Of a DNA stretch of 64,000 bases, positions 1 through 11,768 are shown one piece after another. The DNA lies in contig JADFUC010002135.1 of NCBI GenBank assembly GCA_019722365.1, forward strand, positions 703,537-767,536, given 5' to 3'. The translations under genes and the position numbers were made by a program. Numbering within the stretch: position 1 is the first letter of the stretch; the number at the start of each line of letters is the position of its first letter. A model generated the notes under the pieces. That model was not told the origin of the DNA. It ran no database searches and saw only the letters and a program-made list of their open reading frames with translations. Source of the DNA: Lithospermum erythrorhizon (Eukaryota; Streptophyta; Magnoliopsida; Boraginales; Boraginaceae).

Positions 1-1168
1 GCCGACGTCCTATTGATCAAATAATATCCATCACAAGTCACACCTATTTACACTATATCTAAACAAAAACAACCACACACATGTATAAAAAACCCATAAA
101 ACAACGAATCAAACAACTTATCCAACTTAGGTTTATCCAGAAACATAAACATTAAACCAAGAAAGCCTATCCATCTATAAACAACAAACTAAGGTTCATT
201 TATAAAAGAAAATAAAAAGCATAAAACATTATTCTTCGCTTCATCTACTACTCTCGGGATTCAAAGGAAGATCAGCCTACTATATTAACCTGGAAGACAT
301 CGACGCATCAACGAACTAAACGATCTTCAAATCCTCCGCATTCCAAGTCAAGACATTTTTCCAACCTACACATTTCAATATTCAAATAAAATAACACTGC
401 ATAATTAATATAGAATTACATTGTATTCATCTTTTATATCCAACAACATCTCACAATACTCATGTGACTAGAATCCTGAACAAGCATCAGTGACTTACTA
501 TGAGAACGGATCTCAGATCTTGCCCATCTCAAGTGGAGGTCAGCAAGTGCCACAACCATTTTGTTCCCAAATTTTCATTTAATGCTCAACAATTCATACC
601 TCCGTCAATTTTCCACCACTATATTTTTGGTTTGTCAAGATTCCCTATCTCGTGTTGAACTCATAAATCTGTATTTCATTGTTCACATTCACCCTCATTT
701 ACCAAGAAATTGATATCATATCACATGCAAGAACTAATTTCATCCATGAGTTTTAATAATCACCTGTGTTGATTCTTCTCATTCAATAAAGCATATATAT
801 GATCAAAATAATTTATGAATTTGATTATTTTGTAGCATCAAAAGATCTTTGCTAAATCTTTAAAGCTAGCTATTAATCGGTCATCGAGCCTCCAAGTTTT
901 TTTATCACTAACATTCTATCATTGTTAAAATAACTAATTGTTTCATCCGGAGCAACTAGACACTAAACCTAAATTTATATTCTGTAAGCATTATAATCCT
1001 CAATTCCAAATTCTCGAGTTATTATATGATAATCTTTTACCACTTAACATACCAAATAATTTGAACTAATCCACTGCATATACATATAAAATTCTCTAAC
1101 TAATTCAAAACACATACAATTAAACTTAGTATTCAACCATCCATGAAAATTCAACACATTTGCACTGC
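1..1168. other. AT-rich intergenic DNA, no gene seen
   Basis: No open frame of useful length, no splice-like exon and no recognisable protein similarity on either strand. The stretch is AT-rich with many short A/T runs. A 67-codon open frame just beyond it (minus strand, 1169-1372) is lysine/glutamate rich and matches nothing I recognise, so it is not called. Confidence 0.6.
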
Positions 1169-1520
1169 TCACCATACATACCCGGGTTGATGGTTTTCTT
1201 CATACTGAGAATTAATGGTGGCCGTGAGTGAGATTCGCTGCTTCTTTTCTTTCCCTTTGCTTCTTTCTCCTCCCTCATTGCGATACCTTTCTTCATCGCT
1301 AATAATCGGCATAATTAAAGAAATTAAAAATGTGAAAATGTTCTTAAGTGTTATGGTGTTACTTTTGTACACTTAAATTTAGGAAAGATGAAGTTTTATA
1401 GTAGAAGTAGAGAGAAAATATGAAATTTTGCCGGAATCGCTTAAGCAATCGGTAAGCGAAAGACAACAGCCTGGTTAATTATAAGGCCCGAATCGCTGAC
1501 AAGCGGATCAAGCCACCATC

Positions 1521-1773
1521 GACGCCCGCTAAAATTAACTGTCATCGACTTGCACCGGACGCCCGTTTCATTTATCGGACGTCCGCCAAGTATAAATATA
1601 CTCGCTAAGCTTATGCATTCCGACGTCCGCTTAAAAATTAAAAACCGCCATCGACCGCACCGACATCCGCTTCGCCATGTGACGCCCAATTAAGTATATG
1701 TAAATGACATCCTAAGTATAGAGATGTCCGTTGAAATATAGAGGACGTCCGTTAGAAGTATGTAGGACGCCCG
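1521..1773. repeat. Degenerate tandem array around GGACGTCCG
   Basis: Variants of the palindrome CGGACGTCCG recur at about 1521, 1556, 1576, 1621, 1661, 1681, 1706, 1723, 1743 and 1765. Spacings are close to 20 bp or about twice that. The core alternates between gacgtcc, gacgccc, gacatcc and gatgtcc. The array is locally GC-rich inside AT-rich flanks. A spurious 82-codon minus-strand frame runs through it. It could be a decayed minisatellite or a subterminal repeat region of an unidentified transposon. Confidence 0.6.
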
Positions 1774-2404
1774 TTTTGGACCATTTTATTGAAAACTTTA
1801 TAATAAGATAATCTGCAAAATATGAAATGAAAATATATAAACTTATTTTTTTTATTAAGCCGCTCACATTTTATACTGTCAGCCAGAGTTTACATCATCA
1901 ACATAATAAATTAAAGAAGTACACCATTCTCGATCTAACTCCATCTTCAATGGGGAAAGAAATCATCATATCTTCTTTCTTCCGCTCCTTCTATTTATCA
2001 AGTTACGTTGGTTTCATGTCAAGTCATCAAACATGTCCTTTGGTGCAATTCCATAAGTGCACTCTTTATCTTGCACCGATAGTTACGATGCGGAATGGAA
2101 GATAATATTTCAAAATTTCTCTTCCATATTAGGAATCATGTTCTAGCAAACTTATCCCTATTATCATGCATACGATAGCGTGCTCGACAATAAGACATTC
2201 AAAAGTTTGATGAATATTGGGATCTATTGAAGTTGAAAATGTTTGAGCGTAGTCTTTAAAAGGTGCAAGAAAACGAGCAACTCTAAACAAGAGCATTCAA
2301 TTTGAATAAAAGGATCTTAGGATAACGACTTACGAGGCTTCAGAAATATTATAAAATGACGTAATCTCATCTCGCTTCGAAATCAATGACCGATTCCTTT
2401 TATT
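1774..2404. other. Intergenic DNA, nothing recognised
   Basis: A 92-codon plus-strand frame at 1827-2105 has no recognisable domain and no support from codon pattern or homology. No RNA gene or repeat was identified. Confidence 0.5.
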
Positions 2405-3060
2405 ACGCCTATATCATGATAATTGTGTATCAATTCATTTAACGGCCAAGTTAAACGTGATTACCGGAACTTAAAGGCTCAATTTTAGCATCAGAGGCTA
2501 AGAGTCAGGTTCTCATGATAATCATGTTGGCAGAGATCGCTGTATCTACTATTAATCGTTATAATAATAGTAATTGGTCAATTATTATTATTATACAACT
2601 TATTATTATCTAAGCCTGTAAGGTCACACACATACAATGGGATATTCGACTATATTTCATGATGAAATTAAACGAGATCAGATATCGAGAAACGATCTCT
2701 CAATATTTATATATTTGATAAATATATATTGATAAACATCAATTGGTTAAACTTAAAAGTTTAATCAATTACACTGAATTGATGAATAACTGATGTTATT
2801 CGATAATGACTGCTAAGATTTTTAACTGACTCTCAAGCATTCAAAACGAACAACCAATTGCAATCCTTCATTATTTGATTAGAGCCATACGGCCACTAAC
2901 GAAGTTAAACCGATTTTTTAACGGCCGCTTTTAAATCTTTTAAATCAATTTAATTACATTTGTGCCGAAGAGCATGTTTTTAACGATTTTTAACCTAGCT
3001 GTTAAACGAACTGTGCATAAACGGGCTTCTGCTTAAGCTTTTGGATCAAAGTTGGGTCAT
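2405..3060 (+). mobile_element. LTR fragment, dispersed LTR family copy 1
   Basis: This stretch aligns by eye with three other places in the window (about 28790-29235, 30530-31440 and, on the minus strand, 46575-47592). Shared landmarks in order are a start resembling tcatgataattgtgtatcaa, a 'taatcgttataataatagta' stretch followed by ATT repeats, 'tcacacacataca', and an 'atatttgataaatatat' segment. No internal coding domain adjoins it, so it is probably a solo LTR or fragment. The class (Ty1 or Ty3) is not resolved. Confidence 0.55.
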
Positions 3061-4920
3061 TTGAGTTTAACAACACGAGTCATTTAAGAGTTGGACCAGC
3101 CCATTATGTTATCTGCCACAACAAAATGGTCAAAAGGTTTATAGCAATGTGTACTAAACTAAGCAAATTGTAGTTCTTCTGTTCTTGTATAATTTATTTC
3201 GAAATAGCTTAAATAAGATGCTATACTAAATGTAGAAAAAGAAAATAAAAGAACGGATAGTGATGTATGTTAGGTAGAAATATTGTCAGATTTTCAGAAT
3301 TATTGTACCTTTTCCAAGTCCACATTGACTTTACTGGTAAATGCATGCTGTCTATTTAGAACATGTGGAAAAATGGTGTATATACCAACCAAGTCTATAA
3401 ACTAATGATCTGATTTAATGTTATTCGTTCGGACTGACATTTTCATGAAATATTCATAATAAGAATGTTGAATATTAGATTTATCTATGTACTGTGGAAA
3501 ATATTGTTTATTAGTTGAGATATCAACAATTCAAATTGAGATATATCTACTGCATATATTCTAAAAAACATTTTCGTTTATAGAGTGTGAGATGAAAACC
3601 ATATACAATCATGAAAATTACTACCATTAAAGTTTTATTCATTAATTTATTCATTAATAATCAAAATACAAATTATACCATTTTTCATATGGTTTTCTTT
3701 TCTTTATATTTAAGTATGCATTCATTTTCTCAATAAAAAATTATTAACGCTAATTATATAAGCATATTTTTTAACTTTGGGCAATTTAACAACTTGCTTA
3801 ACCAATTTTGAGACATTTTAATTAAGTCAATAAAATAATTTTGATTCATTTTTTTTTGAATTTTTTCACTTTACCATCTAGAATTCAAGTATATTTTAGA
3901 ATTGCATTATTTTTACATCGAAATTTGGTATATTTTATATTAACGCAATCAAATCTATTAATTTTAACTGCAACCGCTTCATGGCTAAATATTTTACCTT
4001 CACTGAAATTGAATTATATATACAAAGAGATCATTGACCAATTACAAATAAAATAACTGATCGCTTAAATGATCTCTCATTATTAAGAAAATAAATTGTT
4101 TCTATTCAAAGAAACATAGGAATCACCCTTTAAAAAATGAAGTGTACCTCATAGTTATAAATTCCCTTTGTAATTTTAACTTAATTATTCAACTTCATTA
4201 TACATAGTACGAGATATTGAAGTGAATGCATTGCAGAGAAGAAATTAGAGTATCACATTAATATTTGTCTTGCTGTTTGACCTGGAGCCCTTTCTTCATA
4301 TGTCAAAAACCACGTTTTAGTTTCATGACGCATTTCATCGTCCTGTCACTTCCTAAACTTCTTCGCATCATCAGTACTTATTCGCATCCTCACACACTTA
4401 CTAACTTAAATCATGTGAGTTCATCAGCCAAGAAGTCACCAATGTTTATTGGCTTCATCATTGCAAGTAAATATTAAGGCCTGGTTAACCATCACTATAA
4501 CTTTCCATCGCACACAACACAAGAAATCTTAAACTCTACAATACTTTTACAAACAGATTTTGGTGATAGTTACAAGCTCATCGGTAGTTTGCTCTGTGGA
4601 GCTTCCAAGGTTTCATGTTTCCTCACTGTAAACTTATCTATTCCTTAATCAACACTTCGCTAATCCTAACACCAAAGTGTTAATCGCTTTTCTATGAGAT
4701 TATCACAAATTTTATATGAATCGCTTGATCTTGATTGTAATTTTATATGAATCGTTTTCTAGTTTTCATTTATAACATTATCTATTTATTGTGTATTTTT
4801 AGTGTAACCCTACACGGAGTTTATATTATGTGCTAACCCATCAAAGGTGACCCCAATTACTTAATCCCATAGTAGATAGTGATAATAATGACAACACAAT
4901 TTATTACGAATAACATTTTG
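3061..4920. other. AT-rich intergenic DNA upstream of UGT gene 1
   Basis: Short open frames at 3841-4056 and 4265-4477 are hydrophobic low-complexity translations of AT-rich DNA with no family match. I see no exon, RNA gene or clear transposon in this 1.9 kb. Confidence 0.5.

Positions 4921-4921
<1 letters not shown>

Positions 4922-4974
<53 letters not shown>
4922..4974. repeat. (TA)n microsatellite
   Basis: About 53 bp of nearly pure TA dinucleotide repeat, interrupted once by a C, about 190 bp before the start codon of UGT gene 1. Confidence 0.95.
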
Positions 4975-5367
4975 TTCCTATTTCATACTGCTTTTTTTTA
5001 ATAAAGTAAAAAGTTATAACTAGCGTTTGCCTGTTTATAATATGTAGTTTACTTTTGTCCTATTCATGAGTTCCAATCTAATTATTGTGGTTGGGTGAAT
5101 GCTGAAGATGTGTTTCTTCCTTTTAAAGGCATAAGAGCTTAAAGCTTGTTATATAATTTATGGAAGACTTTCATTCAGATGAAAAAATGGCCTCATCATC
5201 ATCAAGTACAACCCAAAAACCTCATGCAGTATTATTTGCATGGCCAGCACAAGGCCACGTCAATCCTCTCATGAGATTTGCCAAGCTCTTGTACTCAAGA
5301 GGCTTCCATATAACATTTGTCCACACAGAATTCAACTTCAACCGTTTAATTCGATCAAATGGTCTCT

Positions 5368-5590
5368 AATTCTGTGCGTCTCCCGATTGTGGCAAGAGTT
5401 GAGATTCATTATGAAGGGAACAATGAGGACTCGCCCACTTCCTACTCTTTATCCAGCATCATTAAAGAATATCTACCTCGATTTAAGTTTTTTAAATTTT
5501 TTATTTCGTCTCATCTAAATATTGATTGATTATAGCTAAATAATCCATGTTTCACTATTACATATGAAAATCCTGTTTTCGTCACTGCAG
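5368..5590 (+). other. Non-coding insert or extra intron within UGT gene 1
   Basis: Homology to genes 2 and 3 stops soon after RLIRSNG and resumes exactly at RYETIPDG. The 3' end reads tttcgtcactgcag followed by the coding resumption, a good splice acceptor. No clean GT donor is visible at the 5' edge, where the sequence looks indel-damaged. Either an intron private to this paralogue or an insertion that broke the gene. Confidence 0.45.
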
Positions 5591-6127
5591 ATATGAGACT
5601 ATACCGGATGGTACACCACCACCATCAAACCCAAACGCAACTCAAAATATTCCTTTTGTGTCTGATTCTTTAAGGAAGAATGCTTTGGTCCCTTTCAAGA
5701 AGCTCTTGGATAAGCTCAATGCATCCCCTGATGTTCCTCCTGTAACTTGTGTTGTTGCTGATAATGTTTCTGAGTCGCTGTTCGGGCTGAGCTTTAGGGG
5801 TTCCGGGAGCACTTACACTGCTCTAAGCTTGCTCCCTTATTGGATATTTGTTCTACAATGAACTAATGGAAAGAGGGATATTTCCTTTTAAAAGTAAGTT
5901 TTCTTGCTGGTTATTGTTTTTTGATAGCAAAGGGGTTAATTTTCACAGTTTAGCAATCTACAAGTAATCCTGTCGGAATCGTTATTTTTGCGGAATTTGT
6001 TCGTGATGGGATTGGTTCCACCCCTTATTCTAAGTTTCTAACCCAAACAATATTTAAAGTATTGCACTTCTAAAAATAAAAGCAATCTACAAATAAATGA
6101 GTAACCTTGTTTAGGTTCTCTCTGTAG

Positions 6128-7065
6128 ATGATGATTACCTCACTGATGGAACTCTAGACACTCAAATTGAGATAACTGAAAAGATCAAGATGCGCCTGAG
6201 GGACTTGCCAGACTTTTTTCAATCTACCAATCCTGAAGAATTCATGTTTCACTACCTGAGATCAGAATCTTGGGATTGTCTCAAACCTAGTGCATTATTA
6301 TTGAATACCTTTGATGAATTAGAGCAAGAAGCCATCGATGCTATCAAGACGAAATACAATTATCCGAATGATATCCTTCCTGTTGGACCTCTTTGTTTAA
6401 TGGAACAAAAACATGTCCCTGAAAATATAGCTAACCAATTTAATCCCAGTTTTTGGAAACAGGACCCAAGAGTTTTCGAGTGGCTACATTTCAAAGAGGC
6501 AGACTCTGTCCTGTTTGTGAACTACGGTTGTGTTACTGTATTGACTGAAAAGCAATTTCAAGAATTGGCTTGGGGGATTGCAAATAGCAAGCAACCATTT
6601 CTATGGATTGTTAGACCTGATGTAGTAAAAGATGGGTCGGCAACATTGTCCGAAGAATTCTTGGAGGAAACTAAGGAAAGGGGATTCATTACAACCTGGT
6701 GTGAGCAACACAAAGTGCTCTGCCACCACGCCATTGGCGCATTTTTAACTCATTGTGGTTGGAATTCTATGACTGAATCGATATCAGGGGGCGTGCCTGT
6801 GATATGCTTTCCTTGGTTTGCTGAACAGACGACAAACTGTTACTATTCTTGCAATACATGGGGCATTGGGATGGAAATCGATACTGAGGTAAATCGTGAT
6901 CAGGTTTCGAGTCACATTGTGGAAATGATGGAGGGGGAGAAGGGTAATGAATTTAGGAGGAACGCAAAGGAATGGAAGCAGAAGGCAGAGCGAGATACTG
7001 ATGTTGGGGGATCATCTGTTAACAATCTTGATAAGGCAATTGAGGTTCTTCTAGGACACAATTGA
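6128..7065 (+). CDS. UGT gene 1, 3' exon with intact PSPG box
   Basis: Open throughout, 938 bp, the same length as the corresponding exon of gene 2. It begins at the acceptor tgtag at 6123-6127 and reads DDYLTDGTLD, then RLRDLPDFFQST. The 44-residue UDP-sugar signature (PSPG) lies at 6697-6828: it starts WCEQ, contains HCGWNS and ends FAEQ. Trp22 and Gln44 of the box favour UDP-glucose. Compared with gene 2, box positions 9-13 read CHHAI instead of RHPAV, so the usual HP pair is lost. That is either a real change or a sign of relaxed selection. The stop codon is at 7063-7065. Confidence 0.85.
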
Positions 7066-7930
7066 AAGTGTTATCACTTTGTTCAGTGCACAAGTTATGT
7101 TCTCACCAATTGTCAACAGGGACTCTTCGGAACTAATGTTTTATGGTTTAAATATACAAGTTTCAATTTGTGCATATGCATGATATAAGTGGATAATATG
7201 GGTGAGACTATTTCCAAGGCATGGACAAATTAAAAAATATACAAAGGCAAAAATTTTACAAGGATATGTTAGTATACTTTTATCTTGGAAATAGGCTTGA
7301 TCAGATAATATACATTTTTCGATATCATAAAGGGAAATTTATTTGCAGTTTATGGGTGAAGGAAGGACCGCTATTCATTTTCCGATCACTACCAATTTAG
7401 GATAGACTAATACTTTCCTTGGCGTGAAAAATCATAGACACACATGGGATTTGCAATCCCAAATCAGTTCAAGATCATGAACAAACATTTTCTATTCGCT
7501 AGGAAGAATTGTAACGTACAATGTACTTTTAAGTAATTGTCATTACTCATCACACAAACATCGATCTTAAATTCTTTTTCACAAATTTTGATTAGAATAA
7601 GAAGTGAAACAATAGGATCAATCGATGGTCCAAATTCCTAACGATAGAAATAGTGGGGGTTGTATAAAGATTTTGATATTGGTCTCTACTCTCTAATATA
7701 ATGAAATGTATATAGACATGAAATTGGGCCAGACTACATTTAACATCCATTATTTAAGAGAAAGACGTTGGGACTTGGGAGTTGAATAACTGAGTCCAAT
7801 ATCTCTGCCCGCTGATCTGATACATGTTTATAAATTATTACTGCACTGAACATTAACAAAAAATATTTATTAAAATTCAATTAACAAAAAGGTGAAATAT
7901 ATAACTGTTAGAATTATTCAAAATTAAACA
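7066..7930. other. 3' flank of UGT gene 1, no gene
   Basis: AT-rich DNA without a recognised gene or repeat. The first few hundred bases are the likely 3' UTR and terminator region, but no specific polyadenylation signal is convincing. Confidence 0.5.
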
Positions 7931-8414
7931 ACTTTTTTTTTTTATAAAAGTACAACATAGTAACACGTAAGTGATGTGGCTCATTTTGGAAGGGTTCCTC
8001 CTGACGGATTTAATCTTTCCTCTTGCTCACATCAAAGACATTTAATTGTCTTGGCTAAAAGGGGTCCTTCGAAGAAGTCTCATACCGGGTGCTCCTTCTC
8101 GAGGAGGCTTCTGACTTCATCTCTGAGTATTGAGGCATGTCAAGTCCGTGGTCACTGTGGTACCCCAGGCGCTGGGAAATGTAGCCAATAATTCTGTCTC
8201 ATTTGTGTCTTTTCACATCCCGTCGAGGTGCTCGAGGTAGTCGATGTAATGTGAGGCCCTAGGTACCTAGACCACTAATCGCCGATCGCGCAATCACTCC
8301 GGCCGCGGCTACTACTTTAAAAAAAACCCCCACTCCATCGCTCTCTGAAATAACGGTAATCGAACTCGTGATCTCTAAGTCACTAGAAGGTCTTCCTAAC
8401 CACTATATTGCTCG
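7931..8414 (-). mobile_element. tRNA-derived SINE-like repeat
   Basis: Read on the minus strand from about 8414, the sequence has a Pol III A-box-like tagtggttagg and, about 40 nt later, a B-box-like gttcgattacc. This is the arrangement of tRNA-derived SINE heads. On the plus strand the other end is a run of T (about 7932-7944), which would be the poly-A tail in this orientation. The head (about 8285-8414) is fairly secure. The 480-bp total length is long for a SINE and no target-site duplication was found, so the left limit is uncertain and the middle may be unrelated. Confidence 0.5.
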
Positions 8415-9299
8415 ATGTTCTACGTAGTTAGTACTTAATGAGAAAAATCACTGAATAAGATTTTTAGCATTACTCTACACGGTACAAACGGATTTAAAGA
8501 TTTACAGTGAGTAACCCAAAAAATACTTCTCTCGCAGACGAATAAAGGTCATCATCTCCTTTAATTCACCCTCTGCCTTTATTCAAGATCCTATAAAGCT
8601 CTTTTGTCCCCAAAAGGCTTTAATTGGTCTTCTTAAATGCTCATTTAAATCAATTTGGGAAGGGTCCACAATTGTCCTCAATTTATATATGAGTAAAGAT
8701 GACAGTCGACTATCTACAATGTATAAAACATTCAACACCCTACTTTACTCCACATCATCTTCTCTCTCTTACACCTAATAATTCAACACACACTTAAATT
8801 TTTACACTCTTACAAATTCCGGCGTTGCTTAATAAAAATTCAACACCCTACCCCACCACTTTTATTTTCATATTCTTATTTTCTTTTATATTTTGTTTTT
8901 ATGATTACATATTATCAATAATTATAATTACAATTAAATTAAATAATTAAGAGTTAAAAAAGTTATTCAAATTTTTTTCTTTTTAATTTTTTAATTTCTA
9001 ATTTTATATTCTTAATTTTTTTATGCAAGTAATAAAGACGGTAAATATGATAGTCATTATTAAATAAATAAAGTTACATAAAACTTAAAATGCAATACAA
9101 TACACTTAGCACACGACACCTACCTCAACGTAACACATAACTTAATTAGTACAATAATTCAACTCATAAACACAAAAGCTCTTAAATCACACATAGAAAT
9201 TTAAAAATCTCTCTCAATCACGAAACATCTCGATTTGCCCATACGTGTTCGACCAGATTCCGCTGGCACTGCGATTTACCTCATTCAACTCACGCAACC
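8415..9299. other. Intergenic DNA, left flank of Harbinger element
   Basis: AT-rich, no gene. The motif attcaacaccct occurs at about 8730 and 8840 and again at about 13317, on the far side of the Harbinger ORFs in the same orientation. It may belong to related MITE ends, but no terminal inverted repeat pair could be matched. Confidence 0.4.
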
Positions 9300-10455
9300 T
9301 CGGATCTACACGCCATCACGATTTTGCAACGCGCAGACCTCGGTCGAGAACGGTTCCTACAGCACTGCACTCCACTTGCCCTCATATTGATCATAATCGT
9401 CCAATGTCAAGTATACGTTTCTTTCATTCTCAACAATCATATTACGAATACGATGAGCATTTACCCTACGATGATAGCCAATCGGGCTATGTCCCACGTG
9501 TCGGGTCGGTTCACTTAACGATTTTAAATCGAGCCTGCAACACTCCAAATGCACGTTCGATCTCCTTCCGACATCCCTCCTGATATTTTGCAAATAACTT
9601 ATCCTGCTCAATTTTGGAGGAAAGCCTAATCGATTCGACGTTTCTGATATTAAGCAAGTAGAGCATCGTCACCAGATAAGATGCCATGTTAAGACGGACG
9701 TTGATTCCAAGAAGTCGACTGAGTATTTCTGCTCAACATCATCGAACACGCAATCTGGTCAAACATTTATATCGCTCAATGTCCTCGACATCCAAAAAAA
9801 AAGGTACGCCAAATCCATGTATCACGAGACGCAATCGCTTCAAGCACAATAGTGGCGGTTCCTTTATTCCCCCGAGTAAATCAATTCCTTCCCACAGACA
9901 ATTTTTCCATTCCCAAGACATGCAATCAATACCCCAATCATTCCCGAACCCATCGATTCACTAACCGCAAAGATTCTTTCGCAGTCATCTTCGAGTCAGC
10001 TCGAGATACACTTGCTTCATAATATCGTATGATTTCTTTACGTAATCTACGCAGCACCCAACGCCAGTTGCATCTCCTATTTGACGTGATTCATCGACCG
10101 CATCGTCAGCAATACCATATTACGCTAACATTCACGGCCGCGTACATTTGCCACCTGAGATATACTTTTATTGAACTCATCAAACTCGGGGCGGCAGAGT
10201 TGTCGCCGCTGATAGGTCCCCAACGATCCGAAGGAAAACATGTTTTCGCATCCGGAATCGCCGACGAAACATTGCATCGTCATATCTAGGTTGATCAGCG
10301 AAGTAGTCTTCAATCAGTGTTTGGTTTGCCACTCCATGATCTCTCTTGACATATTTTCTCTTACTACGAGGTGCGTAGTCTTCCTCTATTTTCTTTCGGC
10401 GCTCCCTGAAACGATTGATGATATACCTCTTCGATTTCCCGTATTGCCTTTGTAA
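9300..10455 (-). pseudogene. PIF/Harbinger transposase (HARBI1-like), decayed
   Basis: DDE-superfamily transposase of PIF/Harbinger elements, a nuclear cut-and-paste enzyme that usually targets TTA/TAA sites. Reading from 10455 toward 9300, the pieces appear in family order. An N-terminal helix region contains YFADQPRYDDAMFRRRF (about 10230-10325). The GIDCMSWEWKNC segment, with the first catalytic Asp, lies near 9885-9935. The VLEAI and FFLDVEDIERY region lies around 9780-9870. The ERAFGVLQARF helix, with the catalytic Glu region, lies at about 9535-9575, and NMIVENE at about 9435. The pieces are in different frames with several stops, so no active enzyme can be made as given. The neighbouring Myb-like ORF on the same strand is the usual second Harbinger gene. 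Confidence 0.85.
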
Positions 10456-10910
10456 GCTTCTGAGTATGAAATGAAATTGGCGGATCCTATCGATACTTTA
10501 GTAAACGAGATTTACAGATTGCAAATCAATAGAAGAACGAGTCCTCATTTATAAGAAATCGAATTTGTCGGAATCGATTTATTTCAAACAACTAATTGAA
10601 TTTGGTTAATTTATAGATAAGATTGAATTCAAATTGAAAGGCTGAAATCGACGACTCCAAATATTTAATCAATTCCGTTAATTTATGATGTATGATTGAA
10701 TTCAAATCGAAATAAACCTAAGACTCCAAATATTTAATTGAATTTAGTTAATTTATGTATAAGTGATTGAATTCAAATCGAGCTAATAAATCTACTACTC
10801 CAAACATTTAATTGAATTTAGTTAATTCAAATGACAGAATACAGACAGACACTTGCCGACAAACATTAAAGCAGAAAAATGACAGAATACAGTCAAGCAT
10901 TTGACAACAA

Positions 10911-11768
10911 TTAATTTCCAAATAGCTTGTGGCCCAACTTCTCCAACGGCTCTTTGCTCAGCTTCATAAACATCTTCATCTTTTTAGCTTGAGTCCTTTC
11001 TTTCATCAATTGGTTTGTCTCCTCTTGATTCTTTGCTATTTTGTCTAATCGTTCCAACTCTTGCTCCTTGAATTGTTTGAATTCATTCCACTCTTCATTG
11101 ACCACTTCCAAGGCTACGCCCTTTCCTTTCTTTTTACCTATTTCAAATTAAGATCCCTCCGCATCGATCGAGCACTGGGATCCTACAGAGTGGGAGTCAC
11201 TAGCATCACTCTCGTGGGCTCTCTTGGATCCACTGCTTCCGGAGCCAGTATTTCCTCCTACTTGACTACCATAACGTGGTTGATCACGGATAGCGATCCA
11301 TTCTGACATTAAATTGAAATGTCCAGTATTACCACTTGAATATAATTCATGCGCTTTTGCTAATACATCATTTTCTGACCACCCGCTTTGGTGCATACGC
11401 TTAGCGTTATCATAAGCACCAACCCATTTGCCCAGTATTTTGTTCATGTAGTTGTAATGATTTCTATATGCAGATCCATCACGCGGAGGATCAAATGAGC
11501 AATGCTCATTACAGCATTCTCGCCATTCTTGCCCAATATGCTTCTTCGCTTTTTTTCTCCCAACGACACTATCCGTTCCATATTTAATCCACCCACTAAG
11601 TAACACCAAATTTTGAGCAGTGTTCCATTTCTCTCTTTTCTTGCGAGCCGGAGTTGAATCATCTGGATTTGGAGTGACTTCCTTAACCTCGCTTATGCCA
11701 CCAAGAGCCATTTGTGTAAAAAACTCAGAATTTCGCTGGTTTAACATTCGAACATTTTCATTTTCCAT
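10911..11768 (-). pseudogene. Harbinger Myb/SANT-like accessory ORF, one in-frame stop
   Basis: One continuous frame of 286 codons read from 11768 to 10911, interrupted only by a TAA at 11148-11150. The N-terminal part holds a Myb/SANT-like DNA-binding region (REKWNTAQNLVLLSGW, then GQEWRECCNEHC, then YNYMNKILGKWVGAY). The middle is Ser/Gly-rich. The part after the stop is a charged coiled-coil-like tail (EEWNEFKQFKEQELERL, then LGHKLFG). Proteins of this type are often mis-annotated as 'glutathione S-transferase T3-like'. In PIF/Harbinger elements they bind the element ends and bring in the transposase. The frame is far better preserved than the transposase beside it; the stop may be real or a base error. 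Confidence 0.8.

Larger units (their letters stand above)
5160..7065 (+). pseudogene. UDP-glycosyltransferase, UGT85-like, gene 1 (5' half disrupted)
   Basis: Family-1 plant UGT, expected to transfer sugar from a UDP-sugar to a small lipophilic acceptor in the cytosol. Coding blocks are 5160-5367 (start to RLIRSNG), 5591-5893 (RYETIPDG onward) and 6128-7065. The N-terminal block carries [10 protein letters not shown] with the catalytic His. A second in-frame ATG at 5187 (MASSSS) fits the family start better than 5160. The frame breaks after RSNG, where about 220 bp of non-homologous DNA intervene. A further frameshift lies near 5775-5870, where the VRAAE/GVPG region is scrambled by small indels. 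The conserved UGT85 intron (5894-6127, GTAAG...TGTAG) follows IFPFK. Unlike genes 2 and 3 there is no intron before VTCVVAD. It is either a pseudogene or a gene damaged by sequence errors. The acceptor substrate is unknown. Confidence 0.85.
9300..11768 (-). mobile_element. PIF/Harbinger DNA transposon remnant (core)
   Basis: Transposase and Myb-like ORF lie side by side on the minus strand, the standard two-gene content of an autonomous PIF/Harbinger element. Terminal inverted repeats and TTA/TAA target duplications were not located. One candidate terminus, gactatctacaatg at about 8711, and a similar gactatccacaatgg at about 12351 lie in the same orientation. They may mark the left ends of two different elements rather than a TIR pair. 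Confidence 0.7.

Noticed and set aside
1169..1372. 67-codon minus-strand open frame with charged composition
   Set aside because: No family resemblance, no splice or promoter context, and length expected by chance.
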